From an uncultured Lachnospiraceae bacterium (GTDB lineage Bacteria; Bacillota; Clostridia; Lachnospirales; Lachnospiraceae), in assembly GCA_900316855.1 (NCBI GenBank), contig ONEK01000005.1:1-64000 (forward strand): a stretch of 64,000 nucleotides of DNA, written 5' to 3'. Below are positions 25,657 to 33,534 of the stretch, piece by piece; the stretch's first letter is position 1, and each line of letters opens with the position of its first letter. The translations under genes were made by a program, and so were the position numbers. The notes beneath the pieces are model-generated. The model searched no databases. It saw only the letters and a list, made by a program, of their open reading frames with translations, and had not been told where the DNA came from.

Positions 25657-26826
25657 TTAACTAGACTTATATATAGTATAAAGCGATTGGAGAATGATTT
25701 TCATGCAAGACTGATTCAAGGCCTTCTGTCCCTGCGTAAAATTCATGTGAGACAGGACATAAAGCCTGAATGCAGCGTCACGAAGGATAGAATCCGATAT
25801 TACGAATCCGTTGTGTGCAGCTACATAAAATACATCTTTGGGGTCTGATGCGGTTTCAGAGCGGCGGTTCATTTCAGCCTGGAAAAGCTGAGTCCATCGT
25901 GTATAATTGCTGTCATCTTCATATGACTCCATAAGTGAGATAAACCCGGAAAGGGCAGGATCAGTATTAGCTGACTTGTGAATTGCATCAGCGGAAATCG
26001 TAAAATTCCTGTCAGTCATCTCAGTCATCACGGATGAATCAGAAGCAGGAATATCTGTTAGAGTTTCATCAGAAAGGGAAATAGATTCATGGCCTGACTG
26101 ACTGTCTGTGTTATCGACATCAGCTTTAGCCATCTGAACAAGCTGATCCAGGTCGCCGGCAGGGATTACAATATTGCCGTGGTGCATGTCATAATCAAAT
26201 AACAGCTGCTCCAGGATATTCCATGCATTCTGATTTAAGCTTTTCACCGGAAGCAGACGCGTATAGGGAAACTGTTTCTCATTGCAGCGAAGCTGAATGG
26301 ATACCGGCATTTTCTGTATGGAAAAATACCGGGAAACCGCGGAAGGAGATATATTCAGCTGCCCGGCAATCCATTCACGCCTGCCGCCCATAGAGACCAT
26401 ATATTTCTCTTTAATTACGGTAAATATATTTGTCAATGTGTCTATATGTCTAGAATATACAAGAGGCGATAATTTGCTGTAGGATGCATTAAGACGTATA
26501 GAGATCAGGTGCTGGATGACGGGATCATCCCCCCTCCGAAGCGTGAACTTCATCTGATCAACCTTTAACTGTCTGGCGGCAAGGAAGGGAAGAAAAGGGC
26601 CGAGCAGTGAATACTCGGATCCATTCTTTTCAATAACCAGATTCTGGAGCTGCCCGAAGCGCTCGTACTTCAAAACTTCGTCATGTATATCCCGATCCGG
26701 TTGAAATGAATAATCCTTGAACAGTGAGGAATGGATCGTGATATCATGAATGGAAAGTGTTTCTTCGCCGAGGTTCCTCGCCAATATGGCATCAAGATTC
26801 CAGCGCCTGGTACCGGCAGCAAGCAT
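25657..26826 (-). CDS. ParB-like DNA-binding protein of the plasmid region
   Basis: This protein of 389 residues begins with TRRWNLDAILARNLGEETLSI and a ParB/Srx-like part. Near residues 164-183 it has a helix-turn-helix REWIAGQLNISPSAVSRYFS like the KorB/ParB DNA-binding unit. The C-terminal half is divergent and its last codons lie in the AT-rich tract. The ATG at 26826 has AGGAG eight bases upstream; the frame is open further back without a site. It may be the centromere-binding protein, a second partition system, or a plasmid regulator; the function is inferred from the fold and location. Confidence 0.65.
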   Translation of the reverse strand: MLAAGTRRWNLDAILARNLGEETLSIHDITIHSSLFKDYSFQPDRDIHDEVLKYERFGQLQNLVIEKNGSEYSLLGPFLPFLAARQLKVDQMKFTLRRGDDPVIQHLISIRLNASYSKLSPLVYSRHIDTLTNIFTVIKEKYMVSMGGRREWIAGQLNISPSAVSRYFSIQKMPVSIQLRCNEKQFPYTRLLPVKSLNQNAWNILEQLLFDYDMHHGNIVIPAGDLDQLVQMAKADVDNTDSQSGHESISLSDETLTDIPASDSSVMTEMTDRNFTISADAIHKSANTDPALSGFISLMESYEDDSNYTRWTQLFQAEMNRRSETASDPKDVFYVAAHNGFVISDSILRDAAFRLYVLSHMNFTQGQKALNQSCMKIILQSLYTIYKSS

Positions 26827-26888
26827 AGAATATCTCCTGAATCGAACGTAATGTTCTGGTCTGGCGATCAGATACTCATATTTATACC

Positions 26889-27209
26889 ATGGATCTGCAT
26901 GATGCGCAAAAAACAAAATATTGTAGTCTGCTGATTGCGAAGCTGCACAAAATGGGGTATCCCCCGGAATTTGGCGCCGCTATAGCTTCCGGTCTGGGTA
27001 CGGAGAAATCGATGTCACGAATGCTGGGGTATCTCAGCCAGGCACATCCTGGTTCCGCGGAAGAAATTGCGGACGAGATGCTGGCAATCTGCGATGATCG
27101 CGACCGATGGATCGGGAAGAAAAAGGCGGAATACTACAACGCTAAATATAATGAACTGCTCTGGCATGGTCTGGATGGCAATAATGATGACCGAAGCAGT
27201 CAACGCTAA
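26889..27209 (+). CDS. Small conserved-looking hypothetical protein
   Basis: This 106-residue soluble, mostly helical protein is read divergently from the ParB-like gene. It has a LAKLHKMGYPPEFGAAIASGLGTEKSMSRMLGYL block and an EEIADEMLAICDDRDRWIGKKKAEYYN block, which feel like a conserved family of Lachnospiraceae, but I can name no function. No strong ribosome-binding site precedes the ATG, and a later start is possible. The gene lies inside the replication and partition region, so a plasmid-maintenance role is possible. Confidence 0.6.
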   Translation: MDLHDAQKTKYCSLLIAKLHKMGYPPEFGAAIASGLGTEKSMSRMLGYLSQAHPGSAEEIADEMLAICDDRDRWIGKKKAEYYNAKYNELLWHGLDGNNDDRSSQR

Positions 27210-27252
27210 GCAAAACAAGCCATACATAGAAAGAACGGCTTAAAGGTACAGC

Positions 27253-27993
27253 TCAGCTAAGGTATAAGGCCCTGTACTCGCTCGGAGTTTTACCGAAATA
27301 AGCGCGGAAAACCTTGGAAAAATAGGCATTATCAGAATATCCGACACGAGAGGCAATATCACTGATTGTGATCTCTTGCCGAAGGATCAGCTCGGAGGCC
27401 CTTTCCATACGTACCTTTGTAAGATATTCGGATACCCCGATACCGTAGGTATTTTTGAACAGGCGCGACAGATATTCTTTTGAAAAGAAATATTCATCCG
27501 CGAAATCCTGCAGACGAATATTGTCTGTATAATTCCGTTCGATCGTATCATGAAGCAGGGCAACCACATCCTGTGCACTCATTTCACCTGCTGATTCCTC
27601 TTCCTTAAAGTCTTCTTCAGGGTAAAGGGTATGCATTGTCCTATCGATTGCCTCATTCAGGGCATCCTCAGCAACAGGCTTCAGCAGATAATCCATTGCC
27701 CCGCATCGGATTGCATTCTGAGCATACTGGAATTCATCATAGCCGCTGACAACAATAAAGCTGGTGCTTCTGGATAATCCGGAGGCCTCACGAAGGAATT
27801 CGCTCCCGTTCATGACAGGCATCTGCATATCAACGAAAACAACAGAGGGCTTCTCACGTCGCAGAATCTCCATGGCATCCCTGCCGTTTTCCGCATAGAG
27901 AGGCTTTTCCAGATGATAGGAAGACCAGTGGCCGAGCTTTGTTATTGCAATAAAAACGGGTTTTTCGTCATCAATAACGAGACACTTATGCAT
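27253..27993 (-). CDS. YesN-type response regulator with AraC DNA-binding domain
   Basis: The 246 residues hold a receiver domain (1-120; acidic DDE near 8-10, phospho-acceptor D55 in VFVDMQMP, conserved Lys in LLKPV) and a C-terminal AraC-type double helix-turn-helix (about 140-246: FADEYFFSKEYLSRLFKNTYGIGVSEYL and ISDIASRVGYSDNAYFSKVFRAYFG). It is downstream of the histidine kinase on the same strand. The pair is divergent from a sugar ABC transporter operon, which it very probably activates. Confidence 0.95.
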   Translation of the reverse strand: MHKCLVIDDEKPVFIAITKLGHWSSYHLEKPLYAENGRDAMEILRREKPSVVFVDMQMPVMNGSEFLREASGLSRSTSFIVVSGYDEFQYAQNAIRCGAMDYLLKPVAEDALNEAIDRTMHTLYPEEDFKEEESAGEMSAQDVVALLHDTIERNYTDNIRLQDFADEYFFSKEYLSRLFKNTYGIGVSEYLTKVRMERASELILRQEITISDIASRVGYSDNAYFSKVFRAYFGKTPSEYRALYLS

Positions 27994-28063
27994 GACGGAC
28001 CTCCTGCCATTCAGACATATTCCGGTAAAACATGATCCCCGTACGCAGAGTCAGCTGCGAAGA

Positions 28064-29845
28064 CTATGCCATATGTGACGGCGGCAGTACGAGCTTCAAT
28101 ATGATTTCAGTTCCGAGCTCAGGCTTACTGTCAATCAGCAGATCGCATTGACTGCCGTACATGAGCCGCAGCCGATGATAAAGGTTTGCGAGCCCGATGC
28201 TTTTGCCGGAAAGGCCGACAGGAGATTCCTGAATGGTCTGACGGATGCCAAGAAGCGTATCCGCGTCCATTCCCGCGCCATCATCCTTTACGTGAATACA
28301 CAGGAGATTATCGGACTGCTCTGCGAAAACATGGATGTGAATCGTGCTCCTGTCGCCCTTAATGCCGTGACTGATTGAATTCTCGACCAGGGGCTGGAGA
28401 CTGCATTTTGGAACCATAACATCGAGGAGAGAATCGTCTATATTAATAGACACATATAGCTTCTCGCCCATCCTGAGCTTCTGCAGGCGGACATAATTCT
28501 GAGTGAAAGTAAGCTCATCCCGGAGCGAATTGATATTCGGAGCCTTTATGGAATAATGAAGATTACCGGCAAGTGCGAGCAGCATTTCATAAATTTCGTT
28601 CTCATCATTCAGCAGTGCTTCGGAGCCAATCGCCTGCAGGGTATTGTACAGAAAATGCGGGTTCACCTGCGCCTCAAGTGCGGTAAGCTGAGCTGTTTTC
28701 TCGTTAATCTTTGAAACATAGTTCTCCTGAATAAGATTCTGAATCTGCTCGGACATCTCATTATAGCTGCTTGTCAGCTCGCTCACTTCCCTGCTGCGGC
28801 CAAGACTGATTTTGGAAAAGTTGCCCTTTCCGAAGCTGGCCTGGCTCCTTGCAAGTGCATCAAGCGGTTCGGTCAGAAAGCGCAGAATAAAGGAGACCAG
28901 CACGAGCGAAAGCACCAGGAACAGAATTCCCTGCCGGATGGAATTGCTGCGGATATTCTGCAGGGAATCTGTAACGGCGGAAACAGGAGTGTAGCTGACA
29001 AGACGGATACCGTACTTGCTGCCGCTGGAGGTGGCGTAGATATACCGCGCATCACCTGCTGAAATGATATGCTCCCTGTCAGGCTGTGCTGCGGCACCTG
29101 GTGTATTCAGGAAATCGGAGAGACTTCCTGCAGCGTTCGTATACAGAAGCGTCCCGTCATTACGGTACAGAGCGTAGGAGAGACCGGACATTCCGGATTT
29201 TATGAAGCTGTCATTTACTTCGATGCCAACGAGAGCAATCGGATGCCGGTCGCTGATCCGGATCATCGTGTGGTAAAAGGCAAAGAGAGCACCGTCCCCG
29301 GCAGGAAGAAGACAGGAGCCGGTCCGCGAATGGATACAGCCGATATAACCGTCGCTGCCTGTCACGCCTTTTGAGGCGAAAAGCTTCATGCGCTGATCAC
29401 TGGCAAACCTTCCGATTCCGATATCCTGCTGCAGCAGGTATAGCTGATAGGACACGAGGTCACTTCTCGTGTAGTAGTAAATAGAGACCGTCTGTCTCAT
29501 GCGCTGCAGGGCCTGCTCGGAAAGCGGCGCAGTCTGATGGAGCTCATAATAAAAATCCCTGTCATTTACCGGCAGTACGGCAAAATCGGAAAGATCATCC
29601 AGATATTGCTCCAGTGAGGCGGTCTTCAGATCCAGCGTCCGTTCCATGGAGGATGCGTAAGAAGCCAGAAGCCGATTCCGGTTCCACAGATAATTGGAAT
29701 AGGAGAGCACCAGCGTCAGCAGGAACAGAAAATTGCCGGCAATGATAACAAAGCTGAGCCACAGAGGGGTCTTATCGAGGAGCCTTTTGATTTTCAGCTG
29801 CAGATTGCACAACATACCGGTTTTCATATCAAAGCTATCATACAT
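28064..29845 (-). CDS. YesM-type sensor histidine kinase
   Basis: This 593-residue membrane kinase has a first membrane helix near residues 32-52, a large extracellular sensor to about 310, a second helix (ILFLVLSLVLVSFILRFL) and a HAMP region. The His_kinase domain follows with the phosphorylation site in ALEAQVNPHFLYNTLQAIG, then a HATPase domain with ENSISHGI and DDGAGMD. It probably senses a sugar or the sugar-bound binding protein and phosphorylates the adjacent response regulator. The start at 29845 has a weak site; ATGs at 29827 and 29815 are alternatives. It is divergent from the ABC operon at 29996. Confidence 0.95.
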   Translation of the reverse strand: MYDSFDMKTGMLCNLQLKIKRLLDKTPLWLSFVIIAGNFLFLLTLVLSYSNYLWNRNRLLASYASSMERTLDLKTASLEQYLDDLSDFAVLPVNDRDFYYELHQTAPLSEQALQRMRQTVSIYYYTRSDLVSYQLYLLQQDIGIGRFASDQRMKLFASKGVTGSDGYIGCIHSRTGSCLLPAGDGALFAFYHTMIRISDRHPIALVGIEVNDSFIKSGMSGLSYALYRNDGTLLYTNAAGSLSDFLNTPGAAAQPDREHIISAGDARYIYATSSGSKYGIRLVSYTPVSAVTDSLQNIRSNSIRQGILFLVLSLVLVSFILRFLTEPLDALARSQASFGKGNFSKISLGRSREVSELTSSYNEMSEQIQNLIQENYVSKINEKTAQLTALEAQVNPHFLYNTLQAIGSEALLNDENEIYEMLLALAGNLHYSIKAPNINSLRDELTFTQNYVRLQKLRMGEKLYVSINIDDSLLDVMVPKCSLQPLVENSISHGIKGDRSTIHIHVFAEQSDNLLCIHVKDDGAGMDADTLLGIRQTIQESPVGLSGKSIGLANLYHRLRLMYGSQCDLLIDSKPELGTEIILKLVLPPSHMA

Positions 29846-29995
29846 CTTATTGGTCCGGCTAAGAAATATCTGCCTGGACGAATGTCAATAATTTCCATTC
29901 TTCCGGTCAATTTATTCCATTCATTGTGCATCATGAACAAAATATACTGTGATTGTCCGATTGGGAAAGAGAGATTCCGCCCGAGGAGGCCGATT

Positions 29996-30883
29996 ATGGT
30001 TCATTCCAGGAGAAAAAGAAAAGAAAAGCTGGAAAATTTCCTGTTTACGATTCCTGCAGTCATCCTGGTCTGCATGATGATGTACATTCCCTTTGTTATG
30101 AGCGGCTATTACTCGCTGACACAATGGAATGGCATCGCCAAGGAACCTGTTTTTATCGGTTTGAAAAACTTTGCGGACATCTTCACCGGCAAGAGCAGCT
30201 TTCTCGCCGCATTGTGGTTCACGATCCGTTACACGTTCTTTTTCGTTATCGTGTCAAATGTTGCAGCGCTGGCGCTCGCGGTTGTTCTGACTAAAAAGTT
30301 CCGCCTTTCCAATTTCTATCGCGGTATCTTCTTCATTCCCTACATCATGAGCATGACGATTGTCGGCTTTATCTGGAAGTTTATTTTCACTTCGGGATTC
30401 AAGACCTTCTATGACGCGACGGGATGGGGCTTCTGGAACCTATCGTGGCTGGGTGATCCCGGCATGGCGTTCTGGAGTGTGACGCTGGTCGGGATCTGGC
30501 AGTCACTCGGGTTTTATATCGTCCTCTATATTGCGGGTCTGCAGGCGGTACCGGGAGATGTGATCGAGGCGGCTTATGTCGACGGAGCGTCAAGGAGACA
30601 GACCTTTTTCAAGGTAACGCTTCCTCTCCTGGGTCCCTCCATGACAACCTGTGTTTTCATGTCACTGACGAACGGCCTGAAGGTGTTTGATATTATCCTT
30701 GCTCTCACCAAAGGAGGCCCCGGGCAGTCAACGTACTCCGCAACCCTGGCTATATATAACGAAGCATTTACGCGAAATAATTACGGTCTCGGCTCTGCAC
30801 AGGCAATCCTGTATTTCCTTTTCGTACTGGCTGTTACGCAGATAACCCTGCGCGGTATGTCCAGAAGGGAGGTTGATCTGTGA
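29996..30883 (+). CDS. Sugar ABC transporter permease (MalF/UgpA type)
   Basis: This 295-residue protein has six membrane segments and the EAA loop VIEAAYVDGASRRQTFFKVTLP that docks with the ATPase. The ATG at 29996 follows AGGAGG by six bases; an earlier in-frame start is not supported. It is the first gene of a permease, permease, binding-protein operon, overlapping the next gene. The ATPase subunit is not encoded here, so a shared MsmK/UgpC-type ATPase elsewhere is expected. The divergent YesMN pair is the likely regulator. Confidence 0.94.
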   Translation: MVHSRRKRKEKLENFLFTIPAVILVCMMMYIPFVMSGYYSLTQWNGIAKEPVFIGLKNFADIFTGKSSFLAALWFTIRYTFFFVIVSNVAALALAVVLTKKFRLSNFYRGIFFIPYIMSMTIVGFIWKFIFTSGFKTFYDATGWGFWNLSWLGDPGMAFWSVTLVGIWQSLGFYIVLYIAGLQAVPGDVIEAAYVDGASRRQTFFKVTLPLLGPSMTTCVFMSLTNGLKVFDIILALTKGGPGQSTYSATLAIYNEAFTRNNYGLGSAQAILYFLFVLAVTQITLRGMSRREVDL

Positions 30884-31722
30884 TGACGAGAAAGCAGAAG
30901 AGGATTCTTGGAAAAGTAATCATGCTGGCCGTTCTGACGATTGCAGCGGTGTTTTATATCTATCCGGTCTATCTGATGTTCCTGGATTCCCTGAAACCGT
31001 TCGGGGAAGTCATCGCGACGCCGGTATCACTGCCCAAGGAGCCCACATTTGAGAACTACCGCTATGTTGCGGACAAGATCAGCTACTGGAAACTCCTTGG
31101 CAACAATGTACTGATTACAGCAATTGGTATTGTCGGAATTGTTTTCTTCTCCTCTGTCGCAGCCTACATCTGCGACAGGCGCAGAAATAAATATACGGGA
31201 TTCATTTATACTCTGCTGATCACACCCATGCTGATCCCGTTTCAGACCATTATGATCACCCTGCTGAAGGCGATGAATATCATTCATCTGAACAATTCCA
31301 GGGTGGGTCTGGGCATCCAGTACTGGGGCTTCGGAATCCCGATGGCGACGTTCATTTTCTATAACTTCATGAAAACGATCCCGAGGGAGCTGGATGAATC
31401 CGCGCACATTGACGGAGCTTCGACCTGGAGGACCTATATCTCGGTGATCTTTCCTCTGCTGAAGAGCGTTACGGTCACGGTCGTTGTCCTGGACGTCATG
31501 TGGATATGGAATGATTTCCTGCTTCCGCTTCTGATGGTTAATTCCAACACGAAGACGAGGACGCTGGTCCTGGCGGCATATACCTTTGTAGGCCAGATGA
31601 ACACGCAGTGGCAGTACGCCATGACCGGTATGGTGATGGCAGTCTTCCCGTCTATCATCGTGTTTATCTTCCTTCAGAAATATATCGTGGAAGGCGTTGT
31701 AGCCGGTGCTGTAAAAGGCTGA
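30883..31722 (+). CDS. Sugar ABC transporter permease (MalG/UgpE type)
   Basis: The 279 residues contain six hydrophobic segments and the EAA loop LDESAHIDGASTWRTYISVIFPLL. The ATG at 30883 overlaps the previous stop (TGATG). A GTG one codon earlier, seven bases from GGGAGG, is an equally good start. It works with the upstream permease as a heterodimer. The next gene is the binding protein. Confidence 0.94.
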   Translation: MTRKQKRILGKVIMLAVLTIAAVFYIYPVYLMFLDSLKPFGEVIATPVSLPKEPTFENYRYVADKISYWKLLGNNVLITAIGIVGIVFFSSVAAYICDRRRNKYTGFIYTLLITPMLIPFQTIMITLLKAMNIIHLNNSRVGLGIQYWGFGIPMATFIFYNFMKTIPRELDESAHIDGASTWRTYISVIFPLLKSVTVTVVVLDVMWIWNDFLLPLLMVNSNTKTRTLVLAAYTFVGQMNTQWQYAMTGMVMAVFPSIIVFIFLQKYIVEGVVAGAVKG

Positions 31723-31854
31723 CGCCTGCTGCGGATTTTCAAGGATTTCAATGACAGGCTCTGCACTGGCTTTGCACTGGCGCTGCCTGTCCTGAAATAA
31801 AAAACACCCAACATCATACAGCCATATGGGGAATGGCAAAGGAGGGAAATGCAA

Positions 31855-33240
31855 ATGAAGAGAAAACTGTTATCCATGGTTCTAGCTGCGGCAATGACCG
31901 GTACCATGCTCGCCGGATGCGGATCATCCGGTGACACATCAAGTGCCCCGGCATCCACGCAGGCACCTGCCGCCGCTACGGAGGCCGCAGAGCCGGCGGC
32001 TGAAGCCGCAACACAGGCAGCGGCGCCCGCGGAGGGCGATCCTTCCCAGGATTCCGGTGAAATCTACATGTTCATCGCATCACCCGAGTATGCGGATGCG
32101 ATCAATACCCTGATTGACCAGTATAAGAGTGTTGCACCGAATGTAACGATCAACTACGAGACAACACAGAATGATTATCCGACCATGCTGAAGGCCAAGA
32201 TCAACTCCGGAGATGTTCCGGACATCTTCTCCTCCACCTCCGGCAAGGAAATCGATACCTATATGGATTACTCGCTGGATCTGTCCGATCAGCCCCTGAT
32301 GGATGTGATCGATCCCGGTGTTGCTTCTGCCATGGCATCTCCTTCCACAGGCAAGGGAATGTATGGAATTGCCATCAAGGGCAATTATTTCGGTCTCATC
32401 TACAATAAGGACATCCTGGACAAGGCAGGAGTTGAGGCACCCAGAACCATGGACGAGCTCAAGGCAGCCTGCGAGAAGATTTCCGCAGCCGGCTATAAGC
32501 CCTTTACAACAGGATTCATGGAATGGTGGGTTTACAAGCATATAGGACAGCATTTCCTGGATGCCGCAGCCAAAGAAGCGGGCATCACGGCAGGAGAGCT
32601 GGTAACCTCCATCCAGAACGGCGAGAAGAAGCTGGAAGACTATCCGATTGCGTACAACAACTTCTTTGATTTCATTGACCTTGCCGTGAAGTACGGTGAT
32701 GACAAGCCGCTCGAGACCGATCTTGCAGGCGAGGAGCAGGCATTCGCAACCGGTCAGGCAGCATTCATGCTGGGACAGGGCGCCTGGGTGGAAGCGGACG
32801 TACTGAAAATCGATCCGAACATCCAGATCGGCTTCCAGGGCTATCCTGTAGATGACAAGGCTGAGGACTGCCAGGTTATTACCGGCTCCGATCAGGCCCT
32901 TCGTATCAACAAGGATTCTGAGAACCTTCAGGCAGTACTTGATTTCATCAACTGGTGGTATACTTCTGACTATGGCCAGAGCTGGTTCACGGATGTGGCA
33001 GGTGTTGTACCTCCGATTCAGTCGGATGCGAAGTCGGAGTTCACCATCATCGAGCAGGGCAAGGCAGAAGCATCTGCGAACGGCTCCGGTGAGCTTGCCA
33101 TTGTAGATTCCACAGATGCCTATAACCAGGTATTCGGTGAGGCAGTGCAGGCTTATATCGCCGGCACCGCAACCAGGGAAGAAACAGCGGCAGCACTTGA
33201 CGAGCAGTGGGCTTCCATTGACGGACCGCAGGCACAGTAA
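31855..33240 (+). CDS. Sugar-binding lipoprotein of the ABC transporter
   Basis: This 461-residue extracellular solute-binding protein (family 1) has a lipoprotein signal with the lipobox LAGC near residues 18-21 and a long Ala/Pro/Glu-rich tether (GSSGDTSSAPAST onward). The mature fold begins at IYMFIASPEYADAINTLIDQYK, and FMLGQGAWVEADVL lies in the second lobe. The second ATG at 31855 is nine bases from GGAGG and is preferred over the one at 31849. With a GH31 alpha-xylosidase as the next gene, the ligand may be a xylose-containing oligosaccharide. A terminator follows. Confidence 0.95.
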   Translation: MKRKLLSMVLAAAMTGTMLAGCGSSGDTSSAPASTQAPAAATEAAEPAAEAATQAAAPAEGDPSQDSGEIYMFIASPEYADAINTLIDQYKSVAPNVTINYETTQNDYPTMLKAKINSGDVPDIFSSTSGKEIDTYMDYSLDLSDQPLMDVIDPGVASAMASPSTGKGMYGIAIKGNYFGLIYNKDILDKAGVEAPRTMDELKAACEKISAAGYKPFTTGFMEWWVYKHIGQHFLDAAAKEAGITAGELVTSIQNGEKKLEDYPIAYNNFFDFIDLAVKYGDDKPLETDLAGEEQAFATGQAAFMLGQGAWVEADVLKIDPNIQIGFQGYPVDDKAEDCQVITGSDQALRINKDSENLQAVLDFINWWYTSDYGQSWFTDVAGVVPPIQSDAKSEFTIIEQGKAEASANGSGELAIVDSTDAYNQVFGEAVQAYIAGTATREETAAALDEQWASIDGPQAQ

Positions 33241-33282
33241 GCGGTACGGCAGCTGACCGCAGCATGCGGAACAGAGGAATTG

Positions 33283-33314
33283 AGGGCGGAGGGAGAAATT
33301 TCCTCCGCCCTTTT
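33283..33314 (+). terminator. Terminator after the binding-protein gene
   Basis: AGGGCGGAGG (33283-33292) pairs with CCTCCGCCCT (33302-33311) and is followed by TTT. It may lower read-through into the GH31 gene. Confidence 0.85.
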
Positions 33315-33320
33315 GTGAAG

Positions 33321-33416
33321 GCGACGAGCCACGAAGCCGCCTCTGCATGCTCGCATGCAGAGACGGCTCTGTGGTGACCGCTCATCATCGAGAGTCTGAA
33401 AGACTCGAGATGATAG
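33321..33416. repeat. Hairpin-rich intergenic element related to repeat A
   Basis: CTCTGCATGC (33341-33350) and GCATGCAGAG (33353-33362) make a perfect stem inside weaker GAGCCAC/GTGGT arms, like the GAGCCACG-GAACATGC hairpin of repeat A. A second hairpin is formed by GAGTCT and AGACTC (33392-33406) within ATCAT/ATGAT arms. The sequence differs from repeat A but the architecture is the same. Confidence 0.55.
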
Positions 33417-33433
33417 CGGCGTAGCCGAATCGA

Positions 33434-33471
33434 GTTGGGAGGATGAAATCCCCCTACTCGATTGAAACAGG
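33434..33471. repeat. Repeat B, partial inverted copy
   Basis: GGATGAAATCCCCCTACTCGATT is the reverse complement of the left end of the copy at 14971 (with GGGTAGGGGGATTTCATCC there), including the hairpin. It lies between the binding-protein and GH31 genes. The rest of the gap 33241-33534 is taken up by the terminator and hairpins listed separately. Confidence 0.65.
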
Positions 33472-33534
33472 CACAAACGGTTGTGCCTCAATAAGCAGTA
33501 CAGATTTCATTGACTTCAGGGAGGGAAATGCAGC

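Noticed and set aside
25573-25848. 91-codon plus-strand frame starting in the AT-rich tract
   Set aside because: It overlaps the end of the ParB-like gene, has no binding site, and its Ile/Lys/Tyr content only reflects the AT-rich DNA.
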